From Nitratireductor sp. XY-223 (lineage in GTDB: Bacteria > Pseudomonadota > Alphaproteobacteria > Rhizobiales > Rhizobiaceae): a DNA stretch of 64,000 bases. Positions 60,765 through 64,000 of the stretch are shown one piece after another. Where the stretch lies: positions 548,619-612,618 of the forward strand of contig NZ_SPNT01000003.1 of the NCBI RefSeq assembly GCF_004959855.1, written 5' to 3'. The stretch's first letter is position 1. Every line of letters begins with the position of its first letter. The translations under genes were made by a program, and so were the position numbers. The notes under the pieces were generated by a model. The model was not told the origin of the DNA. It was given only the letters and a program-made list of their open reading frames with translations, and ran no database searches.

Positions 60765-62787
60765 GGGCATTCTCCCTTGAAATCAGTGCGTCGGCGGCGA
60801 TTGCGAAGTCGGGGCCGCACAGCAGCGGGTTGATCTCGACTTCCGCGAGCCTGCCGGCATTGGCCGTGACAAAATCCTGAAGGGCCATCACCGCCGAGAC
60901 GATGGCCTCGCGCGAGGCGGCCGGGGCACCTCTGTACCCGTCAAGCAACGGCGCCGTTTTCAGAGCACCGAGCGCCTCATTGACAGCCTCGCGCGATGCG
61001 GGAACGAGCAGCGACTGCCGGTCACTCAGCAACTCGGTCATGATGCCGCCGGCCGCGATCGTCAGCAGGAATCCATGGGCATCGTCGCGCACCACGCCGA
61101 TCAGCAGCTCTGCCACGCTTCCGGTTACTTGCCGCTCCACCAGGAAATGCCGTACCGGCATCTCTCGCGCAGCATGTTCCACCTCGGCGTCAGATTGCAG
61201 GCCGAGCACCACCGCGCCTTGCTCGGTCTTGTGAGTGAAGCCTTCCCCTTTCAGCACGACGGGAAATCCCAGCTCCTTGGCCGCCGCTGCGGCTTCTGCC
61301 GGCGAGTTCGCCGACCGCGCCTTCGGGACAGCGACGCCGAACCGCTCGAGTTCCGCCTTGGCGGCGGCTTCACCCAGTGCTTCGGGACGGGACGGGGCGG
61401 GGGCGGTCAGCACTGGCGCGCGCTCCGTCGCTTTTCCGGTGTCGGCCGCACAGCGGACAGCGGCACAGGCCTCTTCAAGACCGTTCAGCGGTGTTATGCC
61501 GCCCTCCATGAACTGGGCGGCTATGGTCTCGGGAAGGTTTTCCGCCAGGCTCGACACGACGGCGAAATTCCTGCCGGTCCTCTCACGCGCTGCGAGGCTG
61601 GCCGTAATCAGCCGGTCCCAGTCCGATTGATCGCACCGGTCGCTGCGTGGGAAGTCGAGCACCAGCAATGTCAGCGCGGTTTCGGCTTCCGTCATGGTAC
61701 AGAACGTTTCCGTCAGCGCCACCTCGTCACGCCAGACCTGCGTGTGATAGTCGAGCGGATTGGATGGTGAAACGAGCGGCCCGAGCAGTTCGCGCAGCCT
61801 TGCCTCCTGCGTTCCCGTGATCGGCGGAAATTCAAGGTCGTGGCGGTGCGCCGCATCGGCGATCAGGGCCGCTTCGCCGCCCGAACAGCTCATCGAGGCG
61901 ATGCGCCGGGATTCAAGGGGCCCTGCAACATGCAGCAGTTTCATGGCTTCAACGAACTCGCTGAGCGTATCGACCTGTCCCATGCCGAGCCTGCGGAACA
62001 GCGCATCGGCCCCGGCCGCGTGGCCGGCGAGCGACGCCGTGTGCGAGAGCGCAGCCGCGCGTGCGCGATCGGAATTGCCGACCTTGAGTACAACGACCGG
62101 CTTGCCCAGCCTGTCGGCGGTTTCGGCCAGCGACTCGAAGGCGCGGATGTCCTCGATCCCCTCGATGTGAAGCCCGAGGACGCTGACGCGACTGTCCTCC
62201 AATAGCGCCTTGCCGATTCCGGCCAGCCCGATCTGCGCCTGGTTTCCGGCGGTGACCACGTAGGCGAGTGGCAGGCCGCGTGTCTGCATGGTCAGGTTGA
62301 TCGCTATGTTGGAGGACTGGGTGACGATCGCGGCACCGGCCGCAACGCGCGCGCCGCCATGTTGATCCGGCCACAACAGCGCGCCGTCGAGATAGTTGAC
62401 GAAACCGTAGCAGTTGGGACCGAGCAGGGTTACGTCGCCGGCCGCTTCCAGCAGTTCCGACTGCAGATCGACCCCGTCCGCCGTCTCGCGAAACCCGCTG
62501 GCAAAGCACACGGCGCCTCCGGCGCCGGCGGCATTGAGCGCCCGCACGGTCTCGATGGTCGCGTGGCGGTTGACGCCGACGAAAGCCGCATCGGGGATAC
62601 CGGGCAGGGCGCTAATGTCTGTAAACGCCGGAAAACCGCCCAGGGTCTCGCGCGAAGGATGGACCGGCCAGATCTCACCCGTGAATCCCATTTTGAGATT
62701 CTGCGCGATGACGGCCTCGCACCATTCGCCGCCGCCGACGACGGCAATCGACCGCGGGCGCAGCAGGCGCTGGATCTGCGTCGACAC
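60757..62787 (-). CDS. NDP-forming acyl-CoA ligase (acetate-CoA ligase family)
   Basis: A 676-residue fused protein from GTG 62787, immediately after the dehydrogenase stop (TGAGTG). The N-terminus is a CoA-binding Rossmann domain (LLRPRSIAVVGGGEWCEAV), then a succinyl-CoA-ligase-like flavodoxin domain, and an ATP-grasp domain at the C-terminus (FPVVLKGEGFTHKTEQGAVVLGL in overview). The family makes acyl-CoA from acid, CoA and ATP with formation of ADP. Operon context suggests activation of a trimethylammonio acid, in place of CaiC. Confidence 0.85.
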   Translation of the reverse strand: MSTQIQRLLRPRSIAVVGGGEWCEAVIAQNLKMGFTGEIWPVHPSRETLGGFPAFTDISALPGIPDAAFVGVNRHATIETVRALNAAGAGGAVCFASGFRETADGVDLQSELLEAAGDVTLLGPNCYGFVNYLDGALLWPDQHGGARVAAGAAIVTQSSNIAINLTMQTRGLPLAYVVTAGNQAQIGLAGIGKALLEDSRVSVLGLHIEGIEDIRAFESLAETADRLGKPVVVLKVGNSDRARAAALSHTASLAGHAAGADALFRRLGMGQVDTLSEFVEAMKLLHVAGPLESRRIASMSCSGGEAALIADAAHRHDLEFPPITGTQEARLRELLGPLVSPSNPLDYHTQVWRDEVALTETFCTMTEAETALTLLVLDFPRSDRCDQSDWDRLITASLAARERTGRNFAVVSSLAENLPETIAAQFMEGGITPLNGLEEACAAVRCAADTGKATERAPVLTAPAPSRPEALGEAAAKAELERFGVAVPKARSANSPAEAAAAAKELGFPVVLKGEGFTHKTEQGAVVLGLQSDAEVEHAAREMPVRHFLVERQVTGSVAELLIGVVRDDAHGFLLTIAAGGIMTELLSDRQSLLVPASREAVNEALGALKTAPLLDGYRGAPAASREAIVSAVMALQDFVTANAGRLAEVEINPLLCGPDFAIAADALISRENAHD

Positions 62788-63948
62788 TCAGGCCCCCAGC
62801 GGCCGCAGCAGGTCGCGGCTGATGATGTGGCGCTGGATCTCGGATGTGCCGTCCCAGATCCTCTCGACGCGCGCGTCGCGCCAGAACCGCTCCAGCGGCA
62901 GGTCGTTCATCAGGCCCATGCCGCCGAAGATCTGGATGGCGGCGTCGGTAACCCGTGCGAGCACCTCCGTTGCAAAGACCTTGGCGCTGGCGATTTCCCG
63001 GTTCGCGGGAAGACCTGCGTCCAGCCGCCATGCGGCGTTGAGCGTCAGAAGGTCGGCGGCGTCGATCTCGGTGATCATGTCCGCGAGCTGGAAGGAAACC
63101 CCCTGGAACTTACCGATCGGCTGTCCGAACTGCTTGCGCTCCGCAGCGTAGCCGAGCGCAAGATCGAAGGCGCGCCGCGCCCGCCCGACGGCCATCGCCG
63201 CCACGGTGAGCCGGGTCGCGTAGAGCCATTCGTTCATGACCGCGAAACCGCCATCCACCTCGCCAAGGACCTGCGCCTGCGGCAGCCGGCAATTATCGAA
63301 ATCGAGCACCATGTTCTTGTAGCCGCGATGTGACACGGACTGATATCCTTCGCGGATCGTGAAGCCTGCCGTACCGCGGTCCACGAGGAAAGTGGTGATG
63401 CGCTTCTTCGGTCCGCCGGGCGTCTGGTCCTCGCCGGTCGCGACGAAGACGATAACGAAATCAGCGTGTTCCGCGCCGGATATGAAGTGTTTCGTTCCAT
63501 TGACGATCCAGTCCTCACCGTCGCGGATCGCGGTGCACTTCATGCCGCGTATGTCCGATCCGGCATCCGGCTCGGTCATTGCCAGCGCGTCCATTTTCTC
63601 GCCGCGCACCGCCGGCAGCAGATAGCGCTCGATCTGGTCGTCGCGGCAGGCCATGAGGATATTCTGCGGGCGACCGAAGAAATGCGTGAGGGCCATCGAG
63701 CCGCGACCGAGCTCGCGCTCGACAAGTGCGAAGTCCACATGCGAGAGGCCAGCACCGCCGACACTTTCGGGAAAGTTGCAGGCGTAGAAGCCGAGGTCGA
63801 TCGTCTTCCGCTTGATCGCGCTGGCAACGTCCTCCGGTACCGCGCCGGTGCGCTCGACCGCGTCCTCGTGAGGGTAGATTTCCTTTTCGACAAAGGAGCG
63901 GACCGTGGAGACGATCATCTCCTGCTCGTCGGTCAATCCGAAATTCAT
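62788..63948 (-). CDS. Acyl-CoA dehydrogenase, CaiA-like, with altered base
   Basis: A 386-residue FAD-linked dehydrogenase behind a strong GAGGAGG. The landmark sequences are all present: MTEPDAGSDIRGMKC, GTKHFISGAEHAD, RKQFGQPIGKFQGVSF and GGMGLMNDLPLERFWRDAR. The catalytic region reads RIWDGTSEIQRHI, with Asp366 in place of the usual Glu of the IYEGT motif. The base may be located elsewhere, as in isovaleryl-CoA dehydrogenase, or the reaction changed. First gene of the dehydrogenase-ligase-hydratase unit. Confidence 0.85.
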   Translation of the reverse strand: MNFGLTDEQEMIVSTVRSFVEKEIYPHEDAVERTGAVPEDVASAIKRKTIDLGFYACNFPESVGGAGLSHVDFALVERELGRGSMALTHFFGRPQNILMACRDDQIERYLLPAVRGEKMDALAMTEPDAGSDIRGMKCTAIRDGEDWIVNGTKHFISGAEHADFVIVFVATGEDQTPGGPKKRITTFLVDRGTAGFTIREGYQSVSHRGYKNMVLDFDNCRLPQAQVLGEVDGGFAVMNEWLYATRLTVAAMAVGRARRAFDLALGYAAERKQFGQPIGKFQGVSFQLADMITEIDAADLLTLNAAWRLDAGLPANREIASAKVFATEVLARVTDAAIQIFGGMGLMNDLPLERFWRDARVERIWDGTSEIQRHIISRDLLRPLGA

Positions 63949-64000
63949 GCGGACCTCCTCTGGCCGGTATGCCGGCCGGCGGTTTCGGGGCGCGGTAATG

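Overview
The window is high-GC chromosomal DNA (by eye low 60s percent G+C), densely packed with genes and with almost no long non-coding stretches. Gene content points to an alphaproteobacterium of the Hyphomicrobiales (Rhizobiales) type, possibly a marine or soil heterotroph. Pointers are a MarR-GNAT fusion, many LysR/LysE pairs, an Mtt-type betaine methyltransferase homologue, a BCCT carrier, a TAXI-type binding protein, cytochrome c' and MocD/MocE-like oxygenase parts. This is inferred from gene families, not from a marker gene. No rRNA, tRNA, insertion sequence, CRISPR array or replication origin was recognised. No stretch above about 300 bases lacks a gene.

Layout. 1-5.1 kb: edge of an AraC regulator; a Tat-exported alpha/beta hydrolase broken by one in-frame TAA; a double cupin; a SET-type sugar exporter; a class D beta-lactamase diverging from a small DUF4399-like exported protein. 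5.1-10.9 kb: two exported unknowns, an L,D-transpeptidase, a ring-cleaving dioxygenase of the glyoxalase fold and a MarR-GNAT fusion with a perfect 19-bp palindrome at its start. 11-16.8 kb: an Rrf2 regulator coupled to an epimerase; an aldolase / desaturase / Rieske operon facing a LysR gene with a perfect T-N11-A palindrome between them; an AAC(6')-like acetyltransferase coupled to a LysE exporter. 16.8-24.2 kb: a chromate operon (ChrB-like, ChrA, VOC), an AraC/LysE pair, a metallophosphoesterase, a flavin oxidoreductase and a sugar acetyltransferase.

24.2-27.1 kb holds the most unusual unit: a 592-residue protein fusing an alpha/beta-hydrolase-like domain to a caspase-type peptidase, followed 22 bp later by a matrixin-like zinc protease with a C-terminal PPC-like domain. 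Neither has a signal peptide. 27.1-31.8 kb: MAPEG, methyltransferase, LysE, exported SH3, SHMT-like enzyme, LysR. 31.9-38.6 kb: an RND efflux pair followed in the same direction by an ECF sigma factor, a candidate anti-sigma factor, a CnrX-like periplasmic sensor and an FG-GAP protein. 38.7-46.5 kb: BCCT carrier under a 23-bp palindrome, cupin, 2-hydroxyacid dehydrogenase, thioesterase, TAXI binding protein, a membrane-anchored hydrolase, a ZnuA with a 93-residue histidine loop and cytochrome c'.

46.7-53.6 kb: a LysR gene, then an XRE-cupin regulator followed by kbl-tdh (threonine to glycine plus acetyl-CoA) and an MttB-family methyltransferase, a SnoaL-like protein and a second desaturase. 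Almost identical 16-bp sites precede the regulator gene and kbl. 53.6-58.9 kb: DMT exporter, APH(6)-like kinase, transglutaminase-like protein, and a small phage-like regulatory patch (S24 repressor, clustered operators, divergent small genes). 59-64 kb: DMT exporter and a tightly coupled carnitine-type operon (acyl-CoA dehydrogenase, NDP-forming acyl-CoA ligase, CaiD-like hydratase).

A recurring theme is quaternary-amine chemistry (BCCT, MttB family, CaiD/CaiA-like enzymes) feeding one-carbon, glycine and acyl-CoA metabolism, mixed with export, metal handling and antibiotic-resistance-like enzymes.
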